DNA of 64,000 bases from Epilithonimonas hungarica (lineage in GTDB: Bacteria; Bacteroidota; Bacteroidia; Flavobacteriales; Weeksellaceae). The position numbers and the translations under genes are program-made. The notes beneath the pieces are model-generated. The model did no database searches. It was not told the origin of the DNA and saw only the letters and a program-made list of their open reading frames with translations. Positions within the stretch are counted from its first letter, which is position 1; each line of letters starts with the position of its first letter. The stretch lies in contig NZ_FNBH01000005.1 in assembly GCF_900102265.1 (NCBI RefSeq), forward strand, positions 62,001 through 126,000, given 5' to 3'. Below, piece by piece: positions 1 through 9,623 of this stretch.

Positions 1-2
1 TT

Positions 3-335
3 TTCGATTATCCGAAAGAAATCAAAGCTTTCTATATGAAACTGAATGACGACGGAAAAACAGTTGCCGCAATGGATGTTCTTTTCCCAGGAATTGGCGA
101 AATCATCGGCGGTTCTGAAAGAGAAGCGAGACACGATGTTCTTCTTGAGAAAATGAAAGATTTTGGTGTTGACGAGCACGAACTTTGGTGGTATCTTGAC
201 ACTAGAAAATTCGGTTCTGTTCCGCACGCTGGATTTGGTTTAGGTCTTGAAAGATTGGTACTTTTCGTAACCGGAATGACGAATATCAGAGATGTGATTC
301 CTTTCCCAAGAACACCTAAAAATGCAGAATTTTAG
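3..335 (+). CDS. asnS: Asparaginyl-tRNA synthetase, C-terminal part (5' end outside window)
   Basis: The reading frame is open from the first bases of the window to TAG at 333-335, so only about the last 110 residues are present. They form the end of a class II aminoacyl-tRNA synthetase core. The segment [14 protein letters not shown] precedes [17 protein letters not shown], which is class II motif 3 with its ATP-binding arginine, and the protein ends with a short tail after [10 protein letters not shown]. This ending is typical of AsnRS; AspRS is the main alternative, but [10 protein letters not shown] and the [17 protein letters not shown] spacing fit AsnRS better. The enzyme charges tRNA-Asn in the cytoplasm. 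A strong terminator follows directly, so this is the end of its transcription unit. Confidence 0.9.
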   Translation, partial: FDYPKEIKAFYMKLNDDGKTVAAMDVLFPGIGEIIGGSEREARHDVLLEKMKDFGVDEHELWWYLDTRKFGSVPHAGFGLGLERLVLFVTGMTNIRDVIPFPRTPKNAEF

Positions 336-360
336 AAACTGACTAAATATAAAAAAAGCA

Positions 361-392
361 AAAAAACCTTCAGAAATTCTGAAGGTTTTTTT
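361..392 (+). terminator. Rho-independent terminator after asnS
   Basis: A perfect hairpin pairs AAAACCTTCAGAA with TTCTGAAGGTTTT and runs into a T-tract. It sits 26 bases after the asnS stop codon. Confidence 0.85.
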
Positions 393-431
393 AATGCTAA
401 ATATCATTCATCAAAAATCGTGCTAAACTTA

Positions 432-461
432 TTGTTTTTAAAAAATATTTTTCTAACTTCG
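432..461 (+). promoter_or_regulatory. Candidate Bacteroidetes promoter for rpoN
   Basis: TTG at 432-434, then 19 bases, then TAACTTCG at 454-461, one mismatch from the TAnnTTTG -7 consensus. It lies 33 bases before the ATG at 495. The TTG codon at 477 that would give a longer protein falls close to the expected transcription start. Confidence 0.4.
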
Positions 462-494
462 TAAAGTTGACTTTAATTGACAAATATCAAAATT

Positions 495-1958
495 ATGCTA
501 AAGCAAAATCTACAACTTAAACTCGGACAAAAATTAGCGCCTCAACAAATTCAGTTGATGAAGTTGATCCAGCTTCATACTTTGGAATTTGAAGAAGAAC
601 TTGAAAGAGAATTGGAAGAAAATCCTGCTTTAGAAAAAGTAGAGGACGAAAATTCCGAAGAAGAATATCCAAAAGCTGATGAAGAATACGAAAGCGAAGG
701 CAATGAGAGCATCGAAACCGATTTTGATGTTGACGAATATCTTTATGATGACGAGCCAAGTTACAAAACCGCTTCCAGCAATTATTCTGCAGACGATGAA
801 GAATTTGACAACCAATCTCTTTTAACAGAAGGACAAACGCTTTATGATTATCTTTTGGAACAGATCCGCCTTTCAAGCATTGATGAAGAAGATCTGAAAA
901 TCGCAGAATATCTTATAGGAAATCTTGATACAGACGGTTATCTGAGAAGAGAGATCAAATCAATCGTTGATGACCTTGCTTTTTCACAAGGTGTTTATAC
1001 AACACAGGAAAAAGTGACCGATATTTTGGAAAATTATGTCCAGAAATTGGATCCGCCAGGTGTTGGAGCAAGAGACCTGAGGGAATGTCTGCTTTTACAA
1101 ATCGAGAAAAAAGTAAGCTCTGATTCCTCCGTGATCTTGGCTGGAAATATTTTACGTAATCAATTTGATGCGCTTGCTAATAAACATTACAACAAGATCC
1201 TTCAAAAATATGACATCGATGAAGAAGATCTGAAAGGCGCTTTGGACGAGATTTCCAGATTGTCGCCAAAAGTTGGTGGAAATTTTGACACGCAGACTAT
1301 TACTATCAATCAAGAGATCATCCCAGATTTTGTGATCCAGGTAAAGGATAATCAAGTCATTCCAACATTAAACAACAAAAATGCACCATCTCTTCGTGTT
1401 TCTGACGAGTACAAAGAGATCCTTACAACTTATTCTCACGACAAAAAATCTGCAGAACACAAGCAGGCCGCACTATTCATCAAACAGAAATTAGATGCAG
1501 CAAAATGGTACATCGATGCGATCAATCAAAGACAAAATACACTTCTGCAAACCATTACGGCGATCGTAAAACTTCAGAAAGATTATTTCATTTCCGGCGA
1601 TGAGAAGAACATCAGACCAATGATCCTGAAAGATGTTGCTGACATTACAGGATTTGATATCTCTACAATCTCCAGAGTTGTAAAAAGCAAATATGCTGAC
1701 ACCCCGAACGGAATTATCTATTTGAAAAACTTATTCTCAGATTCGCTAACAAATGATGATGGCGAAGAGGTTTCAACAAAAGAAATCAAACAGCATTTGC
1801 AGGAAGCGATTGACAAAGAAAATAAAAGAAAACCTTACACGGACGATGCTCTTGTAGGGATCCTGAAAGAAAAAGGGTATAACATAGCAAGAAGAACTAT
1901 TGCTAAATATCGCGAACAACTGAATATTCCAGTTGCAAGATTGAGAAAAGAATTATAA
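495..1958 (+). CDS. rpoN: RNA polymerase sigma-54 factor RpoN
   Basis: A 487-residue sigma-54 directs core polymerase to -24/-12 promoters and needs an AAA+ enhancer-binding activator. The N-terminal activator-interacting region is clear (LGQKLAPQQIQLMKLIQL, residues 8-25). A very acidic region II follows (about residues 35-105), then the core-binding domain, the HTH region, and the C-terminal RpoN box ARRTIAKYR (465-473) that reads the -24 element. I chose ATG at 495, giving MLKQNLQLKLGQKL, the usual family beginning, rather than TTG at 477, which would add six atypical residues. Length is normal. The gene stands alone between two terminators. No activator gene was recognised in the window. 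Confidence 0.96.
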   Translation: MLKQNLQLKLGQKLAPQQIQLMKLIQLHTLEFEEELERELEENPALEKVEDENSEEEYPKADEEYESEGNESIETDFDVDEYLYDDEPSYKTASSNYSADDEEFDNQSLLTEGQTLYDYLLEQIRLSSIDEEDLKIAEYLIGNLDTDGYLRREIKSIVDDLAFSQGVYTTQEKVTDILENYVQKLDPPGVGARDLRECLLLQIEKKVSSDSSVILAGNILRNQFDALANKHYNKILQKYDIDEEDLKGALDEISRLSPKVGGNFDTQTITINQEIIPDFVIQVKDNQVIPTLNNKNAPSLRVSDEYKEILTTYSHDKKSAEHKQAALFIKQKLDAAKWYIDAINQRQNTLLQTITAIVKLQKDYFISGDEKNIRPMILKDVADITGFDISTISRVVKSKYADTPNGIIYLKNLFSDSLTNDDGEEVSTKEIKQHLQEAIDKENKRKPYTDDALVGILKEKGYNIARRTIAKYREQLNIPVARLRKEL

Positions 1959-1966
1959 TAGACCAG

Positions 1967-1998
1967 AATCCCGAAGTAATTTCGGGATTTTTCTTTTT
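1967..1998 (+). terminator. Rho-independent terminator after rpoN
   Basis: AATCCCGAA pairs with TTCGGGATT around a short loop, followed by a T-rich tract, eight bases after the rpoN stop. Confidence 0.85.
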
Positions 1999-2118
1999 AT
2001 TTAACATAGAATGATCATCAAACCAGAAATATTGTTAACATTCATTTAAAGTTATTTAGAAAGATTACAAACTATATTTTTCTGACATTTCTCAATGTTA
2101 TATGATTCAACTATTTTC

Positions 2119-2126
2119 TAAATTTG
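2119..2126 (+). promoter_or_regulatory. -7 promoter element of the sdh operon
   Basis: TAAATTTG matches TAnnTTTG exactly and lies 26 bases before ATG 2153. It sits inside the longer ORF that could start at 2102, so that upstream ATG would not be transcribed from this promoter. No good TTG is seen 19-21 bases upstream. Confidence 0.6.
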
Positions 2127-2152
2127 TGAAAATTCAAAATAACAATAGAATT

Positions 2153-2812
2153 ATGGCAGGGATTACGTCTTCTATAGGCAGAAAATATGCTATGGCACTT
2201 TCAGCAATGTTCTTGCTGATTTTTTTGGTGATGCACCTATCCACCAATATGATTTCCATTTTCAGTGAGGATGCTTTTAACACGGCATCGCATTTTATGG
2301 GATATAACCCTGCAGTTCAGTTTCTGATGCAGCCAATCTTGATTTTTGCAGTCGTATTCCACTTTGTGATGGGATTTGTTCTGGAAATCAGAAATAACAA
2401 TGCAAGACCGGTAAAATATGCTATGAACCAGGGTTCTGCTAACTCAACGTGGATGTCCAGAAATATGATTATTTCAGGAGCTGTAATTTTAGCATTTATA
2501 GCATTGCACTTTTACGATTTCTGGATTCCGGAGATCAGCTACAAGTATATCCAAGGAAACAATCCAGATGAATTGAGATATTGGGAAGAATTGCACCACA
2601 AATTCCACGATGTATGGAGAGTTGTTCTTTATGTGATTGCTTTCGTATTATTAGGATTGCACTTAGCACACGGCTTTCAGTCTTCTTTCCAATCAGTTGG
2701 AGCAAGACATCCAAAGTACACCCCTTTTATCAAAGCATTTGGGAATTGGTATTCTATCATTATTCCGCTTGGGTTCATTATCATCGCAATTTATCACTTC
2801 GTTACTCAATAA
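2153..2812 (+). CDS. sdhC: Succinate dehydrogenase / fumarate reductase cytochrome b subunit
   Basis: This integral membrane subunit (219 aa from ATG 2153) anchors the SDH complex and carries heme b to pass electrons to menaquinone. MAGITSSIGRKYAMALSAMF begins the typical Bacteroidetes form. Hydrophobic helices lie near residues 17-35, 60-80, 110-130, 160-180 and 195-217, with histidines inside or beside them (for example VMHLS, VFHFVMG, LHLAHG) suitable as heme ligands. The start at 2102 is disfavoured because a perfect -7 element lies within that extension. sdhA follows after 13 bases and sdhB after a further 23, so the order is C-A-B with one fused membrane subunit, as in the five-helix SDH/QFR type. 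Confidence 0.93.
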   Translation: MAGITSSIGRKYAMALSAMFLLIFLVMHLSTNMISIFSEDAFNTASHFMGYNPAVQFLMQPILIFAVVFHFVMGFVLEIRNNNARPVKYAMNQGSANSTWMSRNMIISGAVILAFIALHFYDFWIPEISYKYIQGNNPDELRYWEELHHKFHDVWRVVLYVIAFVLLGLHLAHGFQSSFQSVGARHPKYTPFIKAFGNWYSIIIPLGFIIIAIYHFVTQ

Positions 2813-2825
2813 TAAAAAGTAAATT

Positions 2826-4835
2826 ATGAGTTTAGATTCAAAAATTCCTGCTGGTCCACTTAAGGACAAATGGAAAAATCATAAAGACCATATGAACTTG
2901 GTTGCTCCAAACAACCGGGACAAAATAGATATCATCATTGTTGGGACAGGATTAGCAGGTGGTTCTGCCGCTGCAACTCTTGCCGAACAGGGATATAACG
3001 TAAAAGCGTTCTGCTATCAGGATTCTCCAAGAAGAGCGCACTCTATTGCAGCTCAAGGAGGTATCAATGCTGCAAAGAATTACCAAGGTGACGGAGATTC
3101 AACTTACAGGTTGTTCTATGACACTATCAAAGGTGGGGATTACCGTGCAAGAGAAGCTAACGTTTACAGGTTAGCTGAAGTTTCTGCAAACATTATTGAC
3201 CAATGTGTTGCTCAAGGTGTTCCATTCGGACGTGAGTATGGTGGTCAATTGGATAACCGTTCATTTGGTGGAGTTCAGGTAAAAAGAACGTTCTACGCAA
3301 AAGGACAAACCGGGCAACAGTTATTATTAGGAGCTTATTCTGCGATGAGCCGTCAAATCGGAAAAGGTAGAATCCAGATGTTCAACCGTCACGAGATGCT
3401 TGACCTTGTAATTGTTGATGGAAAAGCAAGAGGAATCATCGCAAGAAACCTTGTAACTGGTGAAATCGAAAGACATTCTGCTCATGCAGTAGTCATTGCT
3501 TCCGGAGGTTATGGAAACGTATATTTCCTTTCTACCAATGCAATGGGTTCAAACGTTTCTGCAGCTTGGAAAATCCACAAAAAAGGAGCCTATTTTGCAA
3601 ATCCTTGTTATGTTCAGATTCACCCGACTTGTATTCCGGTTCACGGAACTCAACAGTCTAAATTGACCTTGATGTCAGAATCCCTTAGAAACTCCGGAAG
3701 AATCTGGGTTCCTAAAAACATCGAGGATTCAGTTGCCATCAGAGAAGGAAGACTTAGACCAGAAAATATCAAAGAAGAAGATAGAGATTACTATCTTGAA
3801 AGAAGATATCCTGCTTTTGGAAACTTGGTGCCAAGAGACGTTGCTTCCAGAGCTGGAAAAGAAAGATGTGACGCAGGTTACGGAATTGAAAATAATGATA
3901 CGAAAGAAGGCGTTTATCTGGATTTCTCGACAGAAATCATGAAAAAAGGTAAAGAAGCGGCTATCGAAAAACATATTCATAATCCAACGGAACAACAGAT
4001 CTATGACCTTGGTAAAAAATGGATTGAGGAGAAATATGGTAATCTATTCGTAATGTACGAGAAGATCACTGCTGATGACCCTTACAAAACACCAATGAAG
4101 ATCTATCCTGCGGTTCACTACACAATGGGAGGTGTTTGGGTGGATTATAATTTACAATCTACAATTCCGGGATGTTTTGTAATTGGAGAAGCCAACTTCT
4201 CAGACCACGGTGCCAACAGATTAGGAGCATCTGCTTTGATGCAAGGTTTGGCCGACGGTTATTTCGTATTGCCTTATACAATTGCTGATTATCTTTCTGC
4301 AGATATCAGAACCGGAAAAATATCAACAGAAACTCCGGAATTTAACGATGCCGAAAAAGGAATCAAGGACAAAATTAATTTCTTTTTGACCAATAAAGGC
4401 ACACACACTGTTGACCATTTCCACAAACAATTAGGTCACATTATGTGGAACAAAGTTGGAATGGGAAGAACACCTGAAGGACTGAGAGAAGCAATCAAAG
4501 AAATCGAGGAAGTTAGAAATGAGTTCTGGAAAAATGTAAAAGTTCCGGGAGAAGCTGATAACTTGAATCCGGAATTGGAAAAAGCTTTCAGAGTGGCGGA
4601 TTTCTTGGAATTAGGACAACTGATGGCAATCGATGCGCTTAACAGAAACGAATCTTGTGGAGGACACTTCCGTGAAGACCACTCTACTCCGGATGGAGAA
4701 GCAGAACGTGATGATGTAAACTACAAATACGTAGCTGCGTGGGAATACAAAGGTATGGACATCAATCAATCTGTAGTACACAAAGAGGAGCTTGTGTATG
4801 AGAATATTGAAGTTAAAGCAAGAAGTTACAAATAA
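2826..4835 (+). CDS. sdhA: Succinate dehydrogenase flavoprotein subunit
   Basis: A 669-residue catalytic subunit that oxidises succinate to fumarate, or the reverse, with covalently bound FAD at the cytoplasmic face. The dinucleotide-binding fingerprint is GTGLAGG (residues 40-46). HSIAAQGG (72-79) contains the histidine that normally links FAD. The substrate-domain segments PTCIPVHG, the [15 protein letters not shown]-like region (here [16 protein letters not shown]) and the arginine-rich [10 protein letters not shown] region are present. Length fits the Bacteroidetes SDH/QFR family. It is the middle gene of the sdhCAB operon. Confidence 0.96.
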   Translation: MSLDSKIPAGPLKDKWKNHKDHMNLVAPNNRDKIDIIIVGTGLAGGSAAATLAEQGYNVKAFCYQDSPRRAHSIAAQGGINAAKNYQGDGDSTYRLFYDTIKGGDYRAREANVYRLAEVSANIIDQCVAQGVPFGREYGGQLDNRSFGGVQVKRTFYAKGQTGQQLLLGAYSAMSRQIGKGRIQMFNRHEMLDLVIVDGKARGIIARNLVTGEIERHSAHAVVIASGGYGNVYFLSTNAMGSNVSAAWKIHKKGAYFANPCYVQIHPTCIPVHGTQQSKLTLMSESLRNSGRIWVPKNIEDSVAIREGRLRPENIKEEDRDYYLERRYPAFGNLVPRDVASRAGKERCDAGYGIENNDTKEGVYLDFSTEIMKKGKEAAIEKHIHNPTEQQIYDLGKKWIEEKYGNLFVMYEKITADDPYKTPMKIYPAVHYTMGGVWVDYNLQSTIPGCFVIGEANFSDHGANRLGASALMQGLADGYFVLPYTIADYLSADIRTGKISTETPEFNDAEKGIKDKINFFLTNKGTHTVDHFHKQLGHIMWNKVGMGRTPEGLREAIKEIEEVRNEFWKNVKVPGEADNLNPELEKAFRVADFLELGQLMAIDALNRNESCGGHFREDHSTPDGEAERDDVNYKYVAAWEYKGMDINQSVVHKEELVYENIEVKARSYK

Positions 4836-4858
4836 TCTCCATTCAAAAATATATAAAA

Positions 4859-5632
4859 ATGAGTGCAAAAAAAGGCCTAAATCTTACGCTGAAAATTTGG
4901 AGACAAAAAAATAATAAATCGAAGGGACAATTCGATACCTATAAAATTTCTGATGTTTCTACGGATTCTTCATTCTTGGAAATGTTGGATATCCTAAACG
5001 AGCAGTTGATCAACGAAGGGAAAGACCCTGTAGCGTTTGACCACGACTGCCGCGAGGGAATCTGCGGGATGTGTTCACTTTACATCAATGGTAGAGCGCA
5101 TGGTCCGGATACTGGGATTACAACTTGTCAGCTGCATATGCGCCATTTTAAAGATGGCGAAACCATCCACATCGAACCATGGAGAAGTGCTGCTTTTCCA
5201 GTGATCAAAGATTTAGTGGTTGACAGAAGTGCATTTGACAGAGTAATGGCAGCTGGTGGATTTGTTTCAGTGAACACTTCCGGAAATACTCTGGATGCCA
5301 ATGCAATTCCGGTTCCGAAAGAAGATGCAGACAAAGCAATGGATGCTGCGGCTTGTATCGGTTGTGGAGCTTGTGTAGCTTCTTGTAAGAACGGTTCTGC
5401 AATGTTGTTCGTAGGAGCGAAAGTTTCTCAGTTCGCATTGTTACCTCAGGGTCGCGTAGAAGCAAAAAGAAGAGTTCTGAATATGGTAAAAGCAATGGAC
5501 GAAGAAGGCTTCGGAAACTGTTCAAATACCGGCGCTTGTGAAGTAGAATGTCCAAAAGGTATTTCTCTTGAAAACATCGCAAGAATGAACAGAGAATATG
5601 TTACAGCAAACATTTCTACAGCTAATCCTTAA
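4859..5632 (+). CDS. sdhB: Succinate dehydrogenase iron-sulfur subunit
   Basis: A 257-residue electron-transfer subunit joining the flavoprotein to the heme subunit. The N-terminal plant-type [2Fe-2S] site uses C64, C69, C72 (CREGICGMC) and C90. The C-terminal ferredoxin-like part has [11 protein letters not shown] (C166, C169, C172, C176) and [12 protein letters not shown] (C221, C227, C231), which together supply the [4Fe-4S] and [3Fe-4S] ligands. All expected cysteines are present. It is the last gene of sdhCAB and is followed by a strong terminator. Confidence 0.96.
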   Translation: MSAKKGLNLTLKIWRQKNNKSKGQFDTYKISDVSTDSSFLEMLDILNEQLINEGKDPVAFDHDCREGICGMCSLYINGRAHGPDTGITTCQLHMRHFKDGETIHIEPWRSAAFPVIKDLVVDRSAFDRVMAAGGFVSVNTSGNTLDANAIPVPKEDADKAMDAAACIGCGACVASCKNGSAMLFVGAKVSQFALLPQGRVEAKRRVLNMVKAMDEEGFGNCSNTGACEVECPKGISLENIARMNREYVTANISTANP

Positions 5633-5685
5633 ATAATAGACATTAGATTTTAGAGGTCAGATTTTAGACTTCTTTTGAAATATAG

Positions 5686-5716
5686 ATCCGATTGAAAATT
5701 CAATCGGATTTTTTTA
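5686..5716 (+). terminator. Rho-independent terminator after sdhCAB
   Basis: ATCCGATTGAA pairs with TTCAATCGGAT, then seven T. It lies between sdhB and the convergent PspC-like gene. Just before it AGATTTTAGA occurs twice (5645-5675), a short direct repeat of unknown meaning. Confidence 0.9.
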
Positions 5717-5731
5717 TTCAGAATTATAAAT

Positions 5732-5953
5732 TTACAAATCAAAAACACTAGGTCGTTTAGTCACAACACAATCTTTTATCCAAAGCAAAAAAGCCAAAGT
5801 AAGATAGAAAATAAAGAAAATCCCAGCTGTTGCAAATGTAGAATAGATAAAGAAAACACGTAGTTTGGAAACCGGGATTCCTAATTTAGTTCCGTATCTC
5901 GTAAGCACTCCAAACCATTCTCTCTCGAATCTGTGTCTAATATTATCTATCAT
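5732..5953 (-). CDS. Small PspC-domain membrane protein
   Basis: A 73-residue protein with the layout of a PspC domain: a short amphipathic N-terminal segment (residues 1-30, with LGIPVSKLRVFFIYSTF resembling the family's LGIDPTLVRLLFVLL) followed by hydrophobic stretches near 31-62. PspC proteins are inner-membrane envelope-stress components in enterobacteria; in Bacteroidetes short PspC proteins are common and their role is unclear. The gene overlaps the end of the DUF2851 gene by 11 bases, so the two are co-transcribed and probably translationally coupled. Confidence 0.7.
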   Translation of the reverse strand: MIDNIRHRFEREWFGVLTRYGTKLGIPVSKLRVFFIYSTFATAGIFFIFYLTLAFLLWIKDCVVTKRPSVFDL

Positions 5954-7211
5954 TATTCAGTAATTGAAAACCAATACTGCAATTTAAGCATTTTTTCTGA
6001 TTGCAGAATACTTTGTATTGATAAAGAAAAGCTTGTGTTTGCAACGCATTTTCAAACTTCATTCCTAATTTTTTCCATTCATCTAAAATAGAATTTTTCT
6101 CAGGTTTCATTTGTTTATAGAAATCGAAAATATCATCAACAATTTCTGGATTATGGTTTTTATGATAGAAATATTTCAGTGGCAAAATCGTGTTAATGAT
6201 AATCAAATCGATAAAATCCTGACTGAGGTATTTCTTACTTTCAACGGATGAAATCTTTCCAAAGTTGAAACGATTATCCCAATATTCAGAAGCTTTCACA
6301 TCTTCTAAGATTTTATATAGATCATCAATTGATCTTGCTTCAATTAGTTTTGAAAAAAGATACGGTTGAGAATGATAGAGATTCGCTAATTGTGACAATC
6401 GGATTGTCGGAAAATTGGGAGGGCGAAGTTTTGAAAATTTTGGATGAATCTTAAAATCTGACAAATTGAATTTCACTTTCAAAAAATCAAATTCCCGTTT
6501 CCAAATTTGCATTATTTCATCTTTTGACTCCTCCAAAAATCCACAGATTCCAAAGAATAAAGCTTCCAAATGAATATCATTTTGTTTGATTTTCTGAATC
6601 ACAGAAAAGTCCAGACTTTCTGCCATTTGAAGAAAAATTTCCGCATTCACTTTCAATCCGAAATTATAGACCAGATTTTGAAACAAAACTGCTTCATAAT
6701 TACTTCGGTTTTTTATTAAAGACTCTTCAAAGATTTGAGATTTAGCTTCTAACTTTTTAAGCAAAACAGTTTCTTCAAAAAACAAGGGAATTCTATTTTC
6801 ATCAAACAATTCTTCACACGCAATGAAAGAATGTTCTTGGCTTAAATTCTGATGTTTTTGAATCAGTTCCTTATCAATATAATTTTTGAGTTCAAGTGTT
6901 GGTATATTCTGTTTTTCTAATTCCGGAATATCACAATCATTGAGATAAACAGCGTGAAGAATCAGGTTCCCAAACTCAGGATTGCCGGAATGATTATGGA
7001 AAAACCAATCAGAAGCTTTGGTGTGAATCTCGATATTGCCTGCAAAAATTAGGTCGTCAATCTTAATTTTGGCAAAGAGAAAATCCGGACCAGAATTCTT
7101 GTTCCATTCTCCGAATTCTAATATTTCGATTTTTCGTCCGTCTGTAGAGACAAAATCAAAGTTCCGGAATTTCTTAAAATTCCAGAGATATTGTAATATT
7201 TCTTCATTCAT
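5943..7211 (-). CDS. DUF2851 family protein
   Basis: A 422-residue cytoplasmic protein (no signal peptide or membrane segment) recognisable as the Bacteroidetes DUF2851 family by NSGPDFLFAKIKIDDL, GNIEIHTKASDW and LILHAVYLND in its first 130 residues. Function is not established. The spaced acidic pattern GPDF ... EIH ... LHAVY recalls a PD-(D/E)XK-like nuclease core; that is my inference only. The C-terminus has a cluster of four cysteines (FCNQKKCLNC plus one nearby) that might bind metal. It is the first gene of a two-gene unit with the PspC-like gene. Confidence 0.8.
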   Translation of the reverse strand: MNEEILQYLWNFKKFRNFDFVSTDGRKIEILEFGEWNKNSGPDFLFAKIKIDDLIFAGNIEIHTKASDWFFHNHSGNPEFGNLILHAVYLNDCDIPELEKQNIPTLELKNYIDKELIQKHQNLSQEHSFIACEELFDENRIPLFFEETVLLKKLEAKSQIFEESLIKNRSNYEAVLFQNLVYNFGLKVNAEIFLQMAESLDFSVIQKIKQNDIHLEALFFGICGFLEESKDEIMQIWKREFDFLKVKFNLSDFKIHPKFSKLRPPNFPTIRLSQLANLYHSQPYLFSKLIEARSIDDLYKILEDVKASEYWDNRFNFGKISSVESKKYLSQDFIDLIIINTILPLKYFYHKNHNPEIVDDIFDFYKQMKPEKNSILDEWKKLGMKFENALQTQAFLYQYKVFCNQKKCLNCSIGFQLLNNDR

Positions 7212-7232
7212 TTGTGTCTGTGATTTTTCGTT

Positions 7233-7269
7233 AAATAAAAACCTTCCGCAGCAAGAACTACGGAAGGTT
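7233..7269 (-). terminator. Minus-strand terminator
   Basis: Read on the minus strand, AACCTTCCG pairs with CGGAAGGTT and is followed by TTTATTTAA. It would end transcripts from the secreted-protein gene at 7440-8243, or from the repeat-like region just upstream of it. Confidence 0.7.
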
Positions 7270-7299
7270 AATTTACAGAAATATTTTAATTCTCAAATA

Positions 7300-7435
7300 T
7301 TTTTTTGACGTTGAATCACTCGCATTCCGACTTGTATGGAAATCCTTTTTACGCAACGAAGTGAATTGAAAAGATTGACTACGTCGAATCACTTCGTTAG
7401 GTTTGGGAGCGGAAGGCGGATTAAGATGCCCAAAC
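7300..7435. repeat. Probable degenerate intergenic repeat element with a hairpin
   Basis: This stretch is more GC-rich than other intergenic DNA here and codes for nothing obvious. AACGAAGTGA (7355-7364) pairs with TCACTTCGTT (7389-7398). GAATCACT occurs twice (about 7313 and 7385). On the minus strand it contains ATCCGCCTTCCGCTCC and AAAAAGGATTTCC, which remind me of the interspersed palindromic repeats of flavobacterial genomes. A second copy is not in the window, so the family assignment is inference. Confidence 0.4.
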
Positions 7436-7439
7436 AAAA

Positions 7440-8243
7440 TTATCTCTTATAAAGCGGAGTTCTTTTCGCCAAATAATCCAAAGTGGTTTTATAGGCGTTT
7501 TCGTAAGGCCAAAACGAATTATGATTCTGTGTGAAAAGATTGTCGCCATTGATAGAGAAAATGTTCATCGTAATGCTGGTCTCATAATTCTGGTAAATTC
7601 TGCTAGAAGACGAGTCCGTAGAATTGACCTTCACACTGTTATTTTTCTGTGAAGCATTGGTCTGGGAACTTCCGTAATTTGATGTGTAAACTCCTGACTT
7701 TTCTATAGACACCAAACCGCTGATAACATATTCCACATTCAGGATATGACAGACTTCGCCCATTGTGAAGCCTTGAAGATTGCTTTCATTGATTCCTGCC
7801 TTGTATAATAATGCATTGGTTTCAGTCGGGTCTTGGAATTTGAGATTCTGTTTTTTGGAATTGAAAATCGTGTAAGTTTCCTGTTGGATCTTTTTCGTCA
7901 TCGTCTCGTTGGTTTTCTCTTGGTCTTTCACATAACCGAAAGGCAGAATCGCCACTTTGTTGTGATAATCGCCAACTGCCTGATTGGATTTTGTGGAGTC
8001 ATTCATATCATTAAGATACTCGATGCGACCGGAAGAAAATGTGATTTTCGAAATGTCTTTTTTGTTGAGCGTGTACTCCAAAGTTTCGTTCTGATAAACA
8101 AATTGGATGTCATTCGGATTGTATTTCACGACTTTTCCACGGACTTCTTTGCCGTCAGTCATTGTAACCGTATCGATTTGAGAATACGCAAGAAAGCTAA
8201 TGAACAAAAAGAAAAATGTAAGAAAATGTTTTTTGATACTCAT
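7440..8243 (-). CDS. Secreted protein of unknown function with CsgG/TolB-like segment
   Basis: A 267-residue protein with a signal peptide (residues 1-21, cleavage after AYS). Residues 24-75 (MTDGKEVRGKVVKYNPNDIQ) look like the small beta domain seen in many Bacteroidetes exported proteins. The middle part has VAILPFGYV and LNVEYVISGLVS, resembling the VAVLPF...ADYVI(S/T)G pattern of CsgG/TolB-like periplasmic domains. I do not recognise a named family. The C-terminal third is Ser/Asn-rich. It is monocistronic, downstream of and co-oriented with bshA. Confidence 0.6.
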   Translation of the reverse strand: MSIKKHFLTFFFLFISFLAYSQIDTVTMTDGKEVRGKVVKYNPNDIQFVYQNETLEYTLNKKDISKITFSSGRIEYLNDMNDSTKSNQAVGDYHNKVAILPFGYVKDQEKTNETMTKKIQQETYTIFNSKKQNLKFQDPTETNALLYKAGINESNLQGFTMGEVCHILNVEYVISGLVSIEKSGVYTSNYGSSQTNASQKNNSVKVNSTDSSSSRIYQNYETSITMNIFSINGDNLFTQNHNSFWPYENAYKTTLDYLAKRTPLYKR

Positions 8244-8352
8244 AATGTTGTGCTTTTGATGATTTTGTAAATTATTAGAAATATTTTTCTCTAATTTATA
8301 AAATAAATTTTAACAAACCATTAGTGTTCAAATAATTATGAGTTAGAACAAC

Positions 8353-8380
8353 AAAAAAGTCGCAAATTAATTTTGCGACT
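8353..8380 (-). terminator. Terminator after bshA (minus strand)
   Basis: On the minus strand AGTCGCAAA pairs with TTTGCGACT and is followed by TTTTTTGTTG. It lies 24 bases beyond the bshA stop. Confidence 0.85.
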
Positions 8381-8404
8381 CACATCATATTTAAATAAAA
8401 ACTT

Positions 8405-9556
8405 TTAAACTTCTTTATATTTTGCTTCTTCAAATTTTGCGATTGTATTCTCATACATCTCGATATAGATCGGAAGAATGTTTTTCAAATCAAAATGGAT
8501 GGCTTGTGCTTTCGCATTCTTTTTCATTTCAGCAAGAAGGTTTTCATCACTCAAAAGCTTGATACAATAATTGGACATTGCTTCCACATTCCCGGTTTCC
8601 GCCAAAAATCCAGTTTCTCCCTGAATATTAACTTCCGGGATTCCGCCCGCATTACTACTGATAACTGGTGTTCTCGCCGCCATTGCTTCCAACGCCGCCA
8701 GACCGAAACTTTCCTGTTCTGAAGGCAAAAGAAACACATCAGAAAGCTGTAAAATATGATACAGATTATTGACTTTTCCAAGTAATTTGATTTTTCCAAT
8801 CAAATCGGGATTATGTTCCATGAATTCGGAAATCTTCTCCATTTCCGGACCTTCTCCTATGATAATCAGTTTTGATTTTATTTTCTTGTTGACATTTTTG
8901 AAAATCTCCAAAACATCCTGAATTCTCTTAACCGGTCGAAGATTGGAAACGTGAATCAAGATTTTCTCGTCGTCACTCGCAAATTGTTCTCGTTGGCAAG
9001 TTGTACATTCTTCGAATTCGGAATTATCAATAAAATTCGTAATCACCTGAATCTCTTTCTGAATATTGAAAAACTGAAGTGTATCTTTTTTCAAACTTTC
9101 GGAAACCGATGTTATCGCATCACTTTGATTGATAGAAAACTCAACCGCATGCTTGTAACTCGGATGCTGACCTACCAAAGTAATGTCCGTTCCGTGAAGT
9201 GTCGTAACCAAAGGAACATCTTTGTTATCCGCTTTCAACATTTGCTTTGCTGTAAAAGCTGCATAAGCATAAGGAATCGCATAATGTGCGTGCAAAATAT
9301 CCAACTTGTAAAGATTCACCACACGATAAATCATCGACGACAATGCGATATCATAAGGCTGATACTGGAACAATGGATAGGTCTGAACGTTCACTTTATG
9401 GAAAAATATATTCGGATTGGTAACGTCCAAACGTGCTGGCAAAGCCGAACTGATGAAATGAACTTCAAAGCCCTTATCGGCTAAACTCATTCCTAATTCT
9501 GTTGCCACAATTCCGCTTCCGCCGTAAGTTGGATAGCAAAGTATTCCTATTTTCAT
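8405..9556 (-). CDS. bshA: N-acetyl-alpha-D-glucosaminyl L-malate synthase
   Basis: A 383-residue GT-B glycosyltransferase (family GT4) for the first step of bacillithiol synthesis: UDP-GlcNAc plus L-malate to GlcNAc-malate. The start MKIGILCYPTYGGSGIVATE is diagnostic of BshA, as are LHAHYAIPYA and VTTLHGTDITLVG in the N-terminal domain. The C-terminal nucleotide-binding domain contains LLPSEQESFGLAALEAMA, the GT4 E(x7)E motif. bshB and bshC are not in this window. The GH3 gene lies 67 bases upstream in the same orientation, so co-transcription is possible. Confidence 0.95.
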   Translation of the reverse strand: MKIGILCYPTYGGSGIVATELGMSLADKGFEVHFISSALPARLDVTNPNIFFHKVNVQTYPLFQYQPYDIALSSMIYRVVNLYKLDILHAHYAIPYAYAAFTAKQMLKADNKDVPLVTTLHGTDITLVGQHPSYKHAVEFSINQSDAITSVSESLKKDTLQFFNIQKEIQVITNFIDNSEFEECTTCQREQFASDDEKILIHVSNLRPVKRIQDVLEIFKNVNKKIKSKLIIIGEGPEMEKISEFMEHNPDLIGKIKLLGKVNNLYHILQLSDVFLLPSEQESFGLAALEAMAARTPVISSNAGGIPEVNIQGETGFLAETGNVEAMSNYCIKLLSDENLLAEMKKNAKAQAIHFDLKNILPIYIEMYENTIAKFEEAKYKEV

Positions 9557-9623
9557 TTCTTTTTGTACAATGTATTATGTAAAAAGTATAAAGACTTTTT
9601 TGCTTTTTTAAAGCGTAACAAAT

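Noticed and set aside
2102-2152. N-terminal extension of SdhC from the upstream ATG
   Set aside because: A perfect -7 promoter element lies inside it and ATG 2153 gives the family-typical start.
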